Notes: generated by a model from the letters alone, not told the origin. A DNA stretch of 64,000 bases from Anodontia alba (GCA_964016985.1 OZ024823.1:136544112-136608111); one strand, 5' to 3'. Shown: positions 49,693 to 61,286, numbered from the stretch's first letter. A program made the numbers and translations.

Positions 49693-49954
49693 TATATGTC
49701 TGAGCTGTACACTGCAAAGAAAAGCAGCGGCGAGTTTGTACTTCTCTGTGCCTTTACAGATCACATAATAAATGAAATTGACATACGTGATTGACACACC
49801 TCGTTTATTTTCAGTCTTCTTGTTTGTTTATCATTTACGTACTTTTAATTATAAGCTTCTCTCCGATAACTTTGACTTCCACGTTTTTACTTCAAAGTGA
49901 TACTCCCTACTTATTTCGAATACTTCACGGTATCGCCATCATATAACTTGACCA

Positions 49955-50390
49955 AGTTCCCTTTTATTTGATCAAAATTTCCCTTATTTGACAAAAGCAT
50001 CCTTATATTAACCAAAATTTCTCTTATATTAGGCAAAAACATCCTTTATATTTGAACTTATTCTTGCTTTATATTTGGCCGAACCCAGTGGGCACATGAC
50101 GTTTACAGAACGTCGCATCAACGTCATGTGGTCGCTGGGAAACATCTCATATTGGGAAAAAACATCCTTTACAATATTGGTGAAAAATGACCAAAAACTT
50201 CTGTTTTATTAACCAAAATGTCCATTTCTCTTGACCTACATTATATTTGACTAGAACTACCCTTATAACGTTATATTTGACTAAAACTACCCATATAATT
50301 GACCAAAACTTCAGCTTTTATCGATCTTAACTACCATTATATTCGACTAAAACGTTCCTCATATTTGACTAAAACCTCCATAAGTGCCTA
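49955..50390 (+). repeat. Degenerate TTATATTTGACCAAAA minisatellite
   Basis: Around 14 loose repeats of the form CCTTATATTTGACCAAAAC with a period near 25-30 bp. A shortened family C copy lies inside (50094-50139). Open frames here follow from the repeat. Confidence 0.7.
50094..50139. mobile_element. Family C, 46 bp deletion derivative, AA duplication
   Basis: CCCAGTGGGCACATGACG, TTTACAGAACGTCGCATCAA, CGTCATGTGGTCGCTGGG. Both tips remain but the central palindrome is gone. AA on both sides. Confidence 0.75.
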
Positions 50391-50834
50391 TGTCGTACGT
50401 TACACATCAATTATTTTGTTGCTTTTTCATTGCAGGCTGCTAATTCATTCTTATATGCATACCAATACAAATGGAATGTGGCTATATCAACGGGGTCAGC
50501 ACCTCAACATGCACGGTCCAAACCTAATGACTCTAATATTCCAACAATGCGTTAACAATGTTTTTATAAGTATCCAAAATATAAACCAGACACTTCGGAA
50601 TTTATTTACCAATTACAATGGGTGTGTGGTATGGCATTTGGCGTGGCTATGAAAAATGAAGAATAAATATTTTCCGATTTATTTTGCATTCTACTGACCT
50701 CCTCTGATAAGCGAATGGATGAGCAACATTACTGAAATTGAGGAATTATGTTTTTGTTTAACCGTACTTCGAATAATGAAAAGTGAGTTTCGAGATGTGA
50801 AAAGTGAGTTTCGTGCGACTACCCTAGCCATCCA

Positions 50835-50942
50835 CCCAGCAGGCACACAACATCAAAATGACGTCGTATCAACGTCGATGCGACGTGATCACGTCGCATC
50901 GACGTTGATACGACGTCATTTTAACGTTTTGTTCCCGCTGGG
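50835..50942. mobile_element. Family C palindrome, variant arms, CA duplication
   Basis: CCCAGCAGGCACACAAC to GTTTTGTTCCCGCTGGG. The inner 68 bp AAAATGACGTCGTATCAACG, TCGATGCGACGTGATCACGT, CGCATCGACGTTGATACGAC, GTCATTTT is a perfect palindrome, though it differs at many places from the common C sequence. CA on both sides. Confidence 0.87.
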
Positions 50943-51024
50943 CAAGATGTAACCGATTCCCGACTTCCATTACCGTTCATAATTGTGTCCAATTTACTAT
51001 CCGCTGACTTGTTTAAATATTGGC

Positions 51025-51100
51025 TGAACGAGTGGCAAACAGTGTAGACCCTGATTGTCTGATCTGGGTCTACACTGTTTACCCAGGTTTGTCTGTCCGA
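51025..51100. repeat. Family F hairpin, short loop
   Basis: GAGTGGCAAACAGTGTAGAC, CCTGATTGTCTGATCTGG, GTCTACACTGTTTACCCAGG. The GACGCCGC stem tip is deleted. Confidence 0.7.
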
Positions 51101-51710
51101 GTACTTACTGTCTGTTCGACACTCGGAAAGAAGTGTTTTGCTTCGTATTTTATTTTAATTGAAAATATTTTTTTTCTGGTTGACCATATCTTATCATAAA
51201 CCATTTGCCTTGTCTGTTTCTGTGTTTTGTTCTCAAATATTCACCCAAAAATTAAATGTACGACCAAACATTGGTCTGATATATTTAATTTCTTTGCTGA
51301 ATGTTAATTATTGATATTCCATGGCAATAGTGTGAAAATTTCATAACATTTGAACGACACCCTATCCCCAATTTACCTACCATACCGATTTTTTAATGAT
51401 TTGCATCCATTTTATTAAGGAGAAAAATGGAAATATGTGATTTTTTAACCAGTGAAAAGAATAAAACATTTTAGATAGCCAGTCAAGACAAACAGTTTGA
51501 CAAACGCGAAAGGATAGGCAAAAATCGCCTTTCTGAAAGATGTCGAAAATACTGTAAGTCCCGTTTTTACATGACGTTCTAATTTGTAGAACAATTAAGC
51601 CAGTGATGAACAAGTGTAACCATTACGTAGCAGGTTGTTGCAATAACATAGCAGGTTCTAGTCATAATTATAACTCCCTATCTATAGCTCTACTGAGACA
51701 ATGAACCGTA

Positions 51711-51943
51711 ACGTGAGAAAATGTACCATCTGATATGTGCGCCCAACGAAGACTCAGACCAGCCTGCGCATCCGCGCAGTCTGATCAGAGTCTTCGTTGT
51801 CCGCATGAAGAAACCTTGCATTTTGGCTATCCAAAATGCGCCCAATGAGGATTCTGATCAGACTGCGCGAATGCGCAGGCTAGTCTGAATCCTCACTGGG
51901 CGCACATGACAGACGGTTCGTTTTCTGACGTTGCGGCTCAAAT
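51711..51943. mobile_element. Family E double-hairpin element, well preserved
   Basis: ATGAACCGTAACGTGAGAAA to CTGACGTTGCGGCTCAAAT. Hairpin 1 GAAGACTCAGACCAGCCTGC / GCAGTCTGATCAGAGTCTTC (51749-51800); hairpin 2 AGGATTCTGATCAGACTGCG / CGCAGGCTAGTCTGAATCCT (51847-51897). Good reference copy. Confidence 0.83.
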
Positions 51944-53100
51944 GACGATTCGTTTTAGAGTAATTAATACAATTAGTGCCAGTAAGAAGACCTAACTGTC
52001 CATGTACAATGAGCTTATCTTGAGAAGGTGTCAAATTGACAGCGTTGATTGCTCTTCAGATTATATTCGGTAAACGTTGAGGATGCAGCGCCATACACAT
52101 GCATATTTATGCATGCCTACCCTGCTTTCAACATCTTTTAGTATTTTTTTTTCTGAGTGGTATTTTATACAGAAGTAAATACGCAAATTTATGTTATGAT
52201 TCAATGCAAAACCTTTTGTCGTAACTACCTATGCAACAAAAGTTGTATTTTGTTCCGTAGTTTTATAAACAAATAACAACAAGAACAAAAATCGAAATTT
52301 TCCACTTGTCCCATAGAAAAAATGGCTGTAGATTATACAAATTTCGTTAGTTAGTTTGAATGCAGGTTTTCAACAAGATACACTTGTTCAAAGTTTCTGA
52401 AATTTTCACAGTATTGTAATGGATCATCAATAACTTTAAAGCCATAAAGAAAAGCAAAACAGGTGTTCTAATATTTTTTAAAAGAAAAAAAGAAGCTCAC
52501 TGTAGATACCGCATAGGTCAGACACAGTTTGGCCATAAAATTTATTTTACTGTAAATATTTGAAAACAAAGCAAACGAACAGAAAAGTCAAAAGGTTCCC
52601 GATAAGACATTGTCAATCAGAAATAAATGTTTCCATTTAGAATAAAACGACAAGCGAAAAACGTCTTTCCGATAGCCGTCGAAAGCATAGTACATGCATA
52701 AAAACGATTGCTGCACACAGACACGAACTTACTGAAAACGTTTATGAATAAGACAACAACTGTTTTTTTTATATTTCTTACATCCATTTCCGGGTTTGAA
52801 TGTGATTGGGGAATGGTACAAATTGCCACTCTGTGTTATCAGTTAAAAAAATAATAACTATCAACAAAAAGTTGCTTTAAATAGTTGACGCTTATTTTTT
52901 TTCTCTTTCAGATTTAGTGAAGCGTAATTTTAGGAGAGTACTATTTAGAAAGTGAAAATTCATGGGTTTTCGCGTGTACCAATGACCGAAATCATGCAAT
53001 ACCATCAGTAGAATGGACCGACATTTTATCTTTAACTGCGCAGTGAAGGCATGAGAATACTGCATGGACATGTCCTTGTATTTTGTCGACGTATTAGGAT
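51944..53100. other. No recognisable feature
   Basis: AT-rich; no family repeats, RNA genes or credible coding region recognised. Confidence 0.4.
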
Positions 53101-53102
53101 CA

Positions 53103-53165
53103 CAGGTGGAGCAGTTGGTTATATCTGCTGATGCTGTGTGTTTGAATCGCACTCGAAGCAAGATT
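53103..53165 (+). pseudogene. Possible tRNA-like Pol III promoter relic
   Basis: GGTGGAGCAGTTGGTTAT resembles an A box region (TGGCGCAGTTGGTTA) and, 32 bp on, GTTTGAATCGC resembles a B box. Stems do not pair well enough for a tRNA. Could be a worn SINE head or chance. Confidence 0.25.
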
Positions 53166-53394
53166 CCTCCGTATTCGTTTCACAGTAGACGACTAAATAA
53201 CTAAAATCTCGTTTATGGTACCTAAAGGACACACTTTCAGGCTAGGCAACTAAGGCAACTTGTTTGGCCTCCCTTTTCAGAAGGGTACTGGTGTGCAAGC
53301 AAAAGTTGTCGCTTTTTGTAAAAAGGCGAAAATCTAAGTTGTATCAGTTCTCAATCTTATTCCCAGCTGTCACTGAAACTAATTTTAACTCTTT

Positions 53395-53579
53395 CAGCCC
53401 AGCAGCCCAAAACATTACTTTTGCAAACAGTGAAGATCCTGATGAGACGGCTCATAATGAGCCGTCTCATCAGGATCTACACTGTTTGCCATTTTGTTCT
53501 GATTTTGACTAAGACCCCTATTTCGAACAATGGTTCTGACCAGATTCAAGGATGGAAAAGTCCACTATGAAGGGATTAA
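53395..53579. mobile_element. Family G element, TTAA-flanked
   Basis: TTAACTCTTTCAGCCC to GAAGGGATTAA. Hairpin GCAAACAGTGAAGATCCTGA, TGAGACGGCTC / GAGCCGTCTCATCAGGATCT, ACACTGTTTGC is nearly perfect (53422-53489). A family I word (CCTCCCTTTTCAGAAGGGT) lies shortly before. Confidence 0.8.
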
Positions 53580-54162
53580 AGTTTCCTCTGTACCCGAATA
53601 TTGTAACTGCTGCTTATTATATTGTTTTCCTTTAATTATCCTCATTATTGGTGCAATGATCGACTAGAGATTTTATCAGAGTGAAGGATTTATCGATTAA
53701 TGCATGCCATGTGTGGTGGTTAATTATGAAATCGTGTCTATTTCACAGCCTGAAATCAACGTGTCTGTCATTTTGTGAAACATTAAAAATATTTACTTTT
53801 CCTCATGGATGCATTGAATGTTTTCTCAAGGTGTCATGTGACCAGCAAGAGATTTGTATCAGTAAATTGCTTGCAGGGCGTAGCAACTTCAACAATGTGG
53901 TTGTAATTTTTCATATTTGATGGCTGAATATGCTCTCTGTCCCTTTCTCTCTCTGTCTCTCTATGCGCTGTCTCTATGCATGTCTCTCTATCACTTAGTC
54001 TGTATATTTGTCTCAATCTGGTGGGTGCAAGCGTCTGGAGCGGAGGGGCAGGGTGGGGCCAGTGCCAGTGCCAGTGCCAAGTTCTATTCGACAGAGAATG
54101 CCAGCAGATTTTGTCGCATTACCAGGTGGCCAAATGGACTTGTGGAAATTTTATGACAGTGA

Positions 54163-54724
54163 GACAAGCATAGGCGCATAACGCACATTACGCATGTAAG
54201 TAACATGCGTAAGAAGAAAAATTATAATAACACATACAGTCGAACCTCGTTATCTCGAACTCGCTTATTTCGAATTACCGCTTATTTCGAAGTGAAAATC
54301 TGGTCCCTGTATAACATGAAACTATGACAACAGGTAACAAAATAATATGGAAAAGAGGAGAAATTGCTCCTAAGGAGCAATTTCTCTTCTTTTCCACATT
54401 ATTTTCTATATATATTTTTAACTTCAGGAGTGAAATTACATATTCATTTGTTAAATGTGGTTGTTCAATTTATTGTTTTCCTCACTCTCTCAACTCTGAT
54501 ATGTCGAGGTACGGGTATCTCGAAGTATTTCAGTGAGTCCCTTAGAATTCGAGATAACGAGAGTCGACTGTATGTTGTTTCTTTACCATACGGGCTACTC
54601 TTAAAGGAAAGAATTCTTTCCTTTAAAAGTAGCCCATAATTTGGAAGCGATTCTCGGCAAAGTATTTAAGATTTTTCCTGGTGCGCATAAAAATAATTCC
54701 TTTCTGGCATAGCCACTTGTAAGT
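54163..54724 (-). mobile_element. Family P element split by family B2
   Basis: Reversed relative to 43978: CATAGGCGCATAACGCACAT, TACGCATGTAAGTAACATGC; then B2 at 54235-54572; then GGGCTACTCTTAAAGGAAAG, AATTCTTTCCTTTAAAAGTA, ATTTGGAAGCGATTCTCGGC and TTCTGGCATAGCC. The hairpin has lost its loop (GAATTCTTTCC). Confidence 0.65.
54235..54572. mobile_element. Family B2 pogo/Tigger-like MITE nested in P
   Basis: TACAGTCGAACCTCGTTATC to ATAACGAGAGTCGACTGTA, TA-flanked. Inner hairpin AGAGGAGAAATTGCTCC / GGAGCAATTTCTCTTCT (54354-54390). Nearly collinear with 12640. Confidence 0.84.
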
Positions 54725-55460
54725 CTGAATAGTTAGGGTAATATATTCGAACATGGCGTCAATCATTATACCATATGTAAAAAATAAAGGAAATACATTA
54801 AGTGACGCCTCCGAAACCGCATGGCCGATTGAACTCGCATTGCAAACAGAGCATCCTTGGAGTTCTTTTACGATTTTACGAAAGGTTTGGGAACAGTGTT
54901 ATAAGATGGTCTTCTCGACAATCACATATAAAAAAGGCCGACTGGGCTCAAACAACATATGAATATCCACTGTACAAAGTCTATAATGGTGTAAAGAGTT
55001 CAGGAACCCCGCGCCTAACATGATTGTCATAGCTATCATTAATCGAATTCCTTTCCGAAACTGCATGGATTATTAGACTCAAATCTTACCACACCATTGA
55101 ATTATCGAAACTACCAGGAATCTGCATCATTTTTGGTTGTAATTGCCGTGCGTATGTGTGTTTGCGTGCGTGTATGTGTTCAAATGATGTCTCTGAAACT
55201 GGACGGGTGATGTTGCTTGCACATGAAACACTTGAGACTAGACTTACTTTTGCTAAAGCAGTGCAAAACCCATTTAAATATATTGAGATACCCAGGAAAG
55301 CCCACAATCACGGAACATAGATGGAACACAGCCCTCCCATTAGTCTGTCTCCTGACTGTATCTTTTCTTTTTATTTCCGTTTGTCTTTTCAAGTTGTACA
55401 ATGTAGTATATTCTAGTAATGTTGTAATCATTTATCTCCCTCAGTTCAGCAAGGCATAAA

Positions 55461-55562
55461 CTAAAATATGGAGTGGAGCCAGGCTTTGGAGTGAAGTGAC
55501 TTTTCGGAGTGACTCTCCAAAGTCACTCCACTTCAAAGCCTGACTCCACTCCATATTTTAGT
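55461..55562. repeat. GGAGTGGAG foldback
   Basis: CTAAAATATGGAGTGGAGCC, AGGCTTTGGAGTGAAGTGAC mirrored by GTCACTCCACTTCAAAGCCT, GACTCCACTCCATATTTTAG around the loop TTTTCGGAGTGACTCTCCAAA. Arms about 40 bp with few mismatches. Single copy here; no recognised flank. Confidence 0.75.
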
Positions 55563-55569
55563 ATTTTCC

Positions 55570-56240
55570 GTTCAGCAAACAATGAATTTGTATTAAGAGA
55601 GAAATATTGATACAGCATGTCATAGTAAGAATGACAAAAAGACAAGTACAGAAATTTTTAATGGACCAAGTCTACCCTCGACCATCTTATAGTATTATTC
55701 AATTTAAAGTAACTGATCTGGACTCATGCAATCGCTCAACAGCCTTTCTCTAATGTAGCCACTATCAGACTGACTGTATTTAGGGAAGGCGTTCAGGTCT
55801 ACATATATTTGGAACAGGCTCCGTGTTTACGATATTTGATCATCAGCATGTGCCGTAGAACAAAACCAACAACAACGAAACATTGGCGTATAATGTGGCA
55901 TTTCAGTTATGAAGCTAACATTGATTGAAATTATAGTGTTTTATAAATCAGTTATAACAATAATATCAATGGATATGACACTGACAATATATGTAAAATG
56001 GTACAAGTACTATTATACATCTATTAAAGTGTTACAGATGAATTCCTGGTTTGTGTTTTCGTAGAATTGCGGAACACATACAGAAATATTAAAGAGAACG
56101 AAAACGAAAGGAAAAATGCGAAAGAAATTTTAAGTCCATCCGATGTTATACAAAAGTTCGAAAAAATGATCAGCATGATTTCGTTGACTTCTCTTTATTT
56201 TTATTTTAGATTTAAAGTGCCAAACAACGTTGTGGAACAC
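55570..56240. other. No recognisable feature
   Basis: No repeat family, RNA gene or credible coding region. Confidence 0.4.
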
Positions 56241-56248
56241 GACAGTCA

Positions 56249-56410
56249 TTTTTTTTTTTTTTTTTTTTTTTTCATTTTTATTACATTGCAGAGTAAATAA
56301 GACTTAGCATTTCACATGAAATGTCAAGTCTAATTTTCTCGGTATAATAATAACAATAATAATAAAATCAAAATGTCGTCTGATACAGTTGTGATTGACG
56401 CTTAAGTGTT
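56249..56410. repeat. Poly-T and family H core fragment
   Basis: A 22 bp T run (56250-56271) is followed by AATAAGACTTAGCATTTCAC, TGAAATGTCAAGTCTAATTT and AAAATGTCGTCTGATACAG, family H inner words with a very short loop. Confidence 0.5.
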
Positions 56411-56990
56411 AGATATGTATAAGGTATAACGAAACGTTACATTTATAGGAGGTGTTACGGAAAAGAGGTTTTCGAAGTTATCTATATAATTATTCTAGAA
56501 CAGTCTAGATCGAATATGATATAACATACGGGCTTTATCATATACACATGCCGTCTTTCAACAGCACGAACTGATATGGGTGAGGTTTTCAACAACAACA
56601 TAAATTATTAAAGATAAATCTTTGAAAATCGTTTTATGCCAGAAGATGAGCCAATTTTGAAACAAAATTGTCATTCATAAGTTATCTATGTAGGTTGTAA
56701 ATTGACAGTCTTACAAAAACCTACCTATCAAAACGTCATTATCGTCTGATTAAAACAGGGATTTCACACAGCGAGATTAAAGGTAACTTTGCGGACCTCA
56801 TACTCGAACAATGTTGATCCGTGCAGACCGAGCAGCATACAAATCACTTGCTATTTAGCTTCTTCAAGGTCCCTTGACTGGGTACATGTATGGTAAAATG
56901 GTTACACTTTAATCAGACTGCGCCGTCCACAGGTTAACTTATATCTAATGGAAATCGCATGGAAGTAGACGGTACCATTTTTGCTTGCCA
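56411..56990. other. No recognisable feature
   Basis: No repeat family, RNA gene or credible coding region. Confidence 0.4.
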
Positions 56991-56998
56991 AAGAATAA

Positions 56999-57222
56999 AT
57001 GAGCCACGACGTCAAAACCGTACATTCAGACTCTAATCAGACTGCGCATTCGCGCAGTTATATCAGAGCCTGTAGTGTCCGTGTGAAGAAAATTTGCAGC
57101 CTAGGCTATCCAAAATGCGCATAGTGAAGATTCTGATCAGACTGCGCGAATGCGCAGGCTGATCTGAATCTTCGCTGGGCGCACATGTCCGAAGGTACGT
57201 TTTCTGACGTTGCGGCTCAAAT
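56999..57222. mobile_element. Family E double-hairpin element
   Basis: ATGAGCCACGACGTCAAAAC to CTGACGTTGCGGCTCAAAT. Hairpin 2 AAGATTCTGATCAGACTGCG / CGCAGGCTGATCTGAATCTT with loop CGAATG (57124-57173) is intact; hairpin 1 lacks the GCGCCCAACGAAGA arm. Confidence 0.8.
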
Positions 57223-57403
57223 ATAGGTAAGCAGTGTCTTATCAGCAATATAAACCTTTGCGTAAATTAAAATAGAATTAATTATTTGTTAGATTCTGTG
57301 ATAATGTTGTCTCTCTTGAACACATATTTCAAGATAGCTTTCGAGTGATAAATAATTATTGATGACGAATTGAATAAAAATGAACACGGTACCGTATTTC
57401 GAC

Positions 57404-57488
57404 AGACAGGCCTGAGCAAAGAGTGTGGACCCTGATCAGACGCCGCTGAATGCGGCGTCTGATCAGGGTCTACACTGCTTGCCACCCA
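57404..57488. repeat. Family F hairpin, well preserved
   Basis: GGCCTGAGCAAAGAGTGTGG, ACCCTGATCAGACGCCGC, GCGGCGTCTGATCAGGGT, CTACACTGCTTGCCACCC. Reverse orientation to 45244; supplies the unaltered flanks for comparison. Confidence 0.75.
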
Positions 57489-57882
57489 TCCAGTCATTTT
57501 TAAACACATCATCAGTTAGTATAATGAACTTGGTAAATATTTAGGACAATATGGTAAGAGTTAATGTGTCCGAATATTTTGGGTATATATAAGGTAAGGT
57601 GAATTTTAAAAAAACTGCATCATAAGAAGCTTTATCAACTGTGCAAACTATGATGATATATAGCAGCCTGTGTGTATCTCTGTCCTGGTCGTCCGCAGTT
57701 TGTCCACACGATATTATTATGGTACGTCACGATGAGGGTTGATGCACGCCGATAAGCAAGGATAATAACTGAGGTACAAATACTTAGAAAAGGTTTATAC
57801 AAGTTTTGTAACCAATTACTTTTAGAATTTATCAGTTTTCAGAACTTCCCCATAACATGTGACTCCTCCGCCTCCACTGATT

Positions 57883-57913
<31 letters not shown>

Positions 57914-57914
57914 G
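57883..57914. repeat. (TTTA)n microsatellite
   Basis: Eight TTTA repeats. Confidence 0.9.
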
Positions 57915-58577
57915 AAGGGTTCAACTGAATTCTGAATAAATGAAGTTTTTCTCTTTTTTTTTATTTAAAACCTCAGATATGATTATGGATTTTTTGTCGA
58001 TGCAAAGAAACGTAGCCTAATTTTGTGCAAGTGCATTAGAGAGGTTATGAAGTTGAAAACTTTAAATTTTAACGGCCTGAATATAAATTAAACCAGAGAA
58101 CGCTTAGATGTCTTTTTTTTATTTGTTTTCACAGAAAATAAGACTTTGCATTTCATTCAAATTTTCACCGACGGAGACATTTTATATTCGATCTTATGTC
58201 TTATTTTCAATGAAAACAATTATAAAATGTCACTAATTTTATTGCGTAGATTTAGCCTACATATGGAATGCTAAAGTATTTAAAATAAACGTATATGAGA
58301 GGTCACAGGTAATGCATAATGCGGAAAAAGTTTGACCGCTTGATTCTGGAAACAGTTTAGGAAATTGCTTTAACGTCAATTTTAATGAATCTTAAATTAA
58401 ACATAATATGAAACAAATGGCTTGTATTAAAATGATAGAGGTATTACAAACCATATCAAAGAAATATCTGGCGGCGGTCAAACTGGTATGAAATTTTAGT
58501 TTTAATTCATCAAATGAGTTTAAGCTGCAGTGTCAGTAACTCCAACTCAGTAACACGAGGGAAGAGCAAACCATTCA

Positions 58578-58783
58578 TTAACAATTTCATTCCTGCAGAC
58601 CATTACAGATACCTTTACAAACAGTGTTGATCCAGATGAGACGGCTCGTAACGAGCCTCTCATCAGGATCTACACTATTTGCTATTCCGCCATTGATTTT
58701 TGACTGAAACTCCTATTTGCAACAATGGTTTGTCAAAATTCAGGGAAGTGTCCATTTCAGAAACTCAGGGGTGAAAGGGTTAA
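58578..58783. mobile_element. Family G element, TTAA-flanked
   Basis: TTAACAATTTCATTCCTGCA to GGGGTGAAAGGGTTAA. Hairpin GATCCAGATGAGACGGCTCG / CGAGCCTCTCATCAGGATC (58630-58670). TTTGACTGAAACTCCTATTT and AACAATGGTTTGTCAAAATT also match other G copies. Confidence 0.74.
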
Positions 58784-58789
58784 AAGTAA

Positions 58790-59064
58790 TGGAGAACGAT
58801 CACTGATTACGCGATTCAAATTGCAGACATGCACAAAGAAACTGTCAGATAGAACGAACCGTGTAGACATGTATGTCCTCGAATATACTCACTTGGCGCA
58901 AAGGAAATTAAGGCTGGTCAGTGCGATGTCAGTATAAAGTAATTGGATGAAATATACGTATAAAAGAGATCACAGAATTCCATGCAAGATCACAGCAACA
59001 TAGTGAATATTAATGAAAGCGGTTTTCGAAAGCAAAGCTTAAACCATACATGTGCTCACAGACC

Positions 59065-59127
<63 letters not shown>

Positions 59128-60915
59128 GGACGGACGGGTGTCATTAAGACATTAAGATGAAAATATATTTCAAATGAGTTTAGATATCCATATGATCGTA
59201 TGTGGACAAGTGACATAATTATGTTAATGCAAAATGTTTATATCAGGCTTCTCACTGACCTGCAATAATGTTGTTTTTTTTCCTTGCGGACTATAGATGC
59301 AAAAGTCGATTGCAAAACGTGACAAAATGTGCTGGTAGAAGGGAATACCACCCTGATCAAACTGTTTGAAAACTTTATCCTTGTTTTAAGCTACACTTGA
59401 GATATTATGCTGACATGGTTTGTTATACCAAATGCCCAAGTCAGCAAAGGAGCATAATTAAAGTGTACATTAAATCAACTCCAGTTGCTGACTTTCTGAG
59501 CACAGACAACTTGGGTGATTATGTTATACCAATACCTCTACCCGTTTCATGAGGACCACTGCGAGGCCTCAGTCAAAAGTTTCTAATGTCTTTGTTCCCC
59601 GAAAAGAAGTACTAGTCACATTTTTACGATAGTATATGTCAAATTATCTTTAGTACGTTGCCCAGAATCGGCACCTTTGATCCAGAATAAGCTACGACTA
59701 GTACCCAATAGTTGAGATTTCTTAAAACAATATATAGTGCTATATGATCTTTATGTTCATGTTAAAGAAGAATAAATTGTTAATCAATTTGCAGAAAAGG
59801 TACAGCTCAATTCGCCTTCTTTACCGCACATGTGCAGAAGATTTGCTTAATGAACCGGCATCGGCACATCTACTGTATGGTATTGCTAATGCTATTGAAG
59901 TTTCATATCTTGTTTTAAAAAAATGAAAGCAGGCAGAAATTCGAAGACAGAACTTGAACAGAAAAAAATGGATCCAATAAATACTCTAGTGGGTCTAAAC
60001 ATCATGAATATTGCAGCCGAAATGACTTATGAATGGCCCGAAAGTTGATATGAAGTGACCGAAACGACTAGGACTGAAAACATGAAGGTTCGAAATGACT
60101 GGATTCCTGCATCCGACACGATTTCCATATCATCAGTCATAAAGACATAGCCAAAAGGTTCATAGCGCGTTTCCTTACCCAATTCAGAGAACATGGTCGT
60201 TCAATAAACTTATTTGACAGCAGCAAATCTAACAAGTATTCGCTACTACAAGACGTCTGGAAGCAGCAAATTTTCCAAGTTTTTTTTTGCTATTACCAGA
60301 CGTCTGGTAATAGCAAATTCCCTGATTGTTTTCCTGCTATCAGAGGTCTGGCACTAGTGCCTTTCCATTATACTCATTTATTATCAGCAATTATTTTACA
60401 GTAAAATACCCTAAACCTAAACTACAAGCTTTATAACCATTATTCCTCTTTATATTATTAAATAATTGATAAAATGAATATATAGATAAATAGCAACAGA
60501 TGAAACAAATATTCCATTAATAAACACTACATATACCTATGGTAATTTGTTTTACACTGTTGATGGAGAGGTTAAGCAAAATTATGTAAACATACATTAA
60601 GATTTGTTCCTACCAATTTGTCTGTCAGTCCGTCCGTCTAACCGTTGCACTTTAGGGTGTACTGATTTTATTACTGATACCATTTTTATGTGCATAGTTT
60701 TGGATGGCTTTGTGTAACTCCATCTGAGCTGTGATACATAACTGTGAATGAGTGTTCGAATCATACGTCATACGTTATTTGGAAAGATCTCAGAAAATAA
60801 TTAGAATTAATAATACTAAAATATTCGAAGCCGTGCTAAAAGTTCATCATAAAGACTGAACGACTTCTGAATCCTTTTTGTATTAATTACATGCTACTTG
60901 CATAACGGCAGGGGC
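58790..60915. other. No gene; (GA)n and one perfect palindrome
   Basis: (GA)n microsatellite at 59069-59125, about 28 repeats. A perfect 32 bp palindrome, TTTGCTATTACCAGAC and its mirror, lies at 60286-60317. Short open frames (58725-58937, 59744-59926) show no domain. No repeat family recognised in the rest. Confidence 0.5.
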
Positions 60916-60916
60916 A

Positions 60917-61122
60917 CAGCATTTCCTATAAGAATGCATATGCGCTCTGCGAAGACAGATCAGTATTCGCGCTGTCTGATCAGTCTTCGCAGGACAATAT
61001 ATGGGTAGCCAAGGCTCTAAAGCGCCTTCATGGGGACAGCGAAGACTCTGATCAGACTGCGCGGATGCGCAGGCTGATCTGAGTCTTCGCTGGGCGCACA
61101 TGCAATATTGTAGGAAATGCTA
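60917..61122. mobile_element. Family E variant with AGCATTTCCTA ends
   Basis: Ends AGCATTTCCTATAAGAATGC and GCAATATTGTAGGAAATGCT are inverted but unrelated to the GAGCCGCAACG ends. Hairpin 2 GAAGACTCTGATCAGACTGC / GCAGGCTGATCTGAGTCTTC is near perfect (61038-61090). So the same double hairpin is carried by at least three kinds of terminus. Confidence 0.72.
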
Positions 61123-61178
61123 TATCCCGTCTCATATTTCATTTATACGACTGAAATAAATATTATAGTAAGCATAAT

Positions 61179-61286
61179 CCCAGCTAGCATTCTTTTATAA
61201 ATCCATAGCGGGCCGTTATCGGCCCGTCAGCTACCCTGACGGGCCGATAACGGCCCTCTATAGATTGATAAAGAATGCTTACTGGG
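61179..61286. mobile_element. Family D palindrome with AT duplication
   Basis: CCCAGCTAGCATTC to AAGAATGCTTACTGGG, AT on both sides. Arms CGGGCCGTTATCGGCCCGTC / GACGGGCCGATAACGGCCCT. Near-consensus copy. Confidence 0.86.

Noticed and set aside
52140..52600. Possible retroelement because of AT-rich, A-tract composition
   Set aside because: No tail, target duplication, protein words or relative in the window.
53103..53165. tRNA gene
   Set aside because: Boxes are imperfect and stems do not fold; kept only as a low-confidence relic.
57063..57248. Cysteine- and arginine-rich frames in family E copies (also 3471-3735, 26823-27158, 60883-61101)
   Set aside because: Similar peptides recur only because the same E element recurs; they have stops at the element ends.
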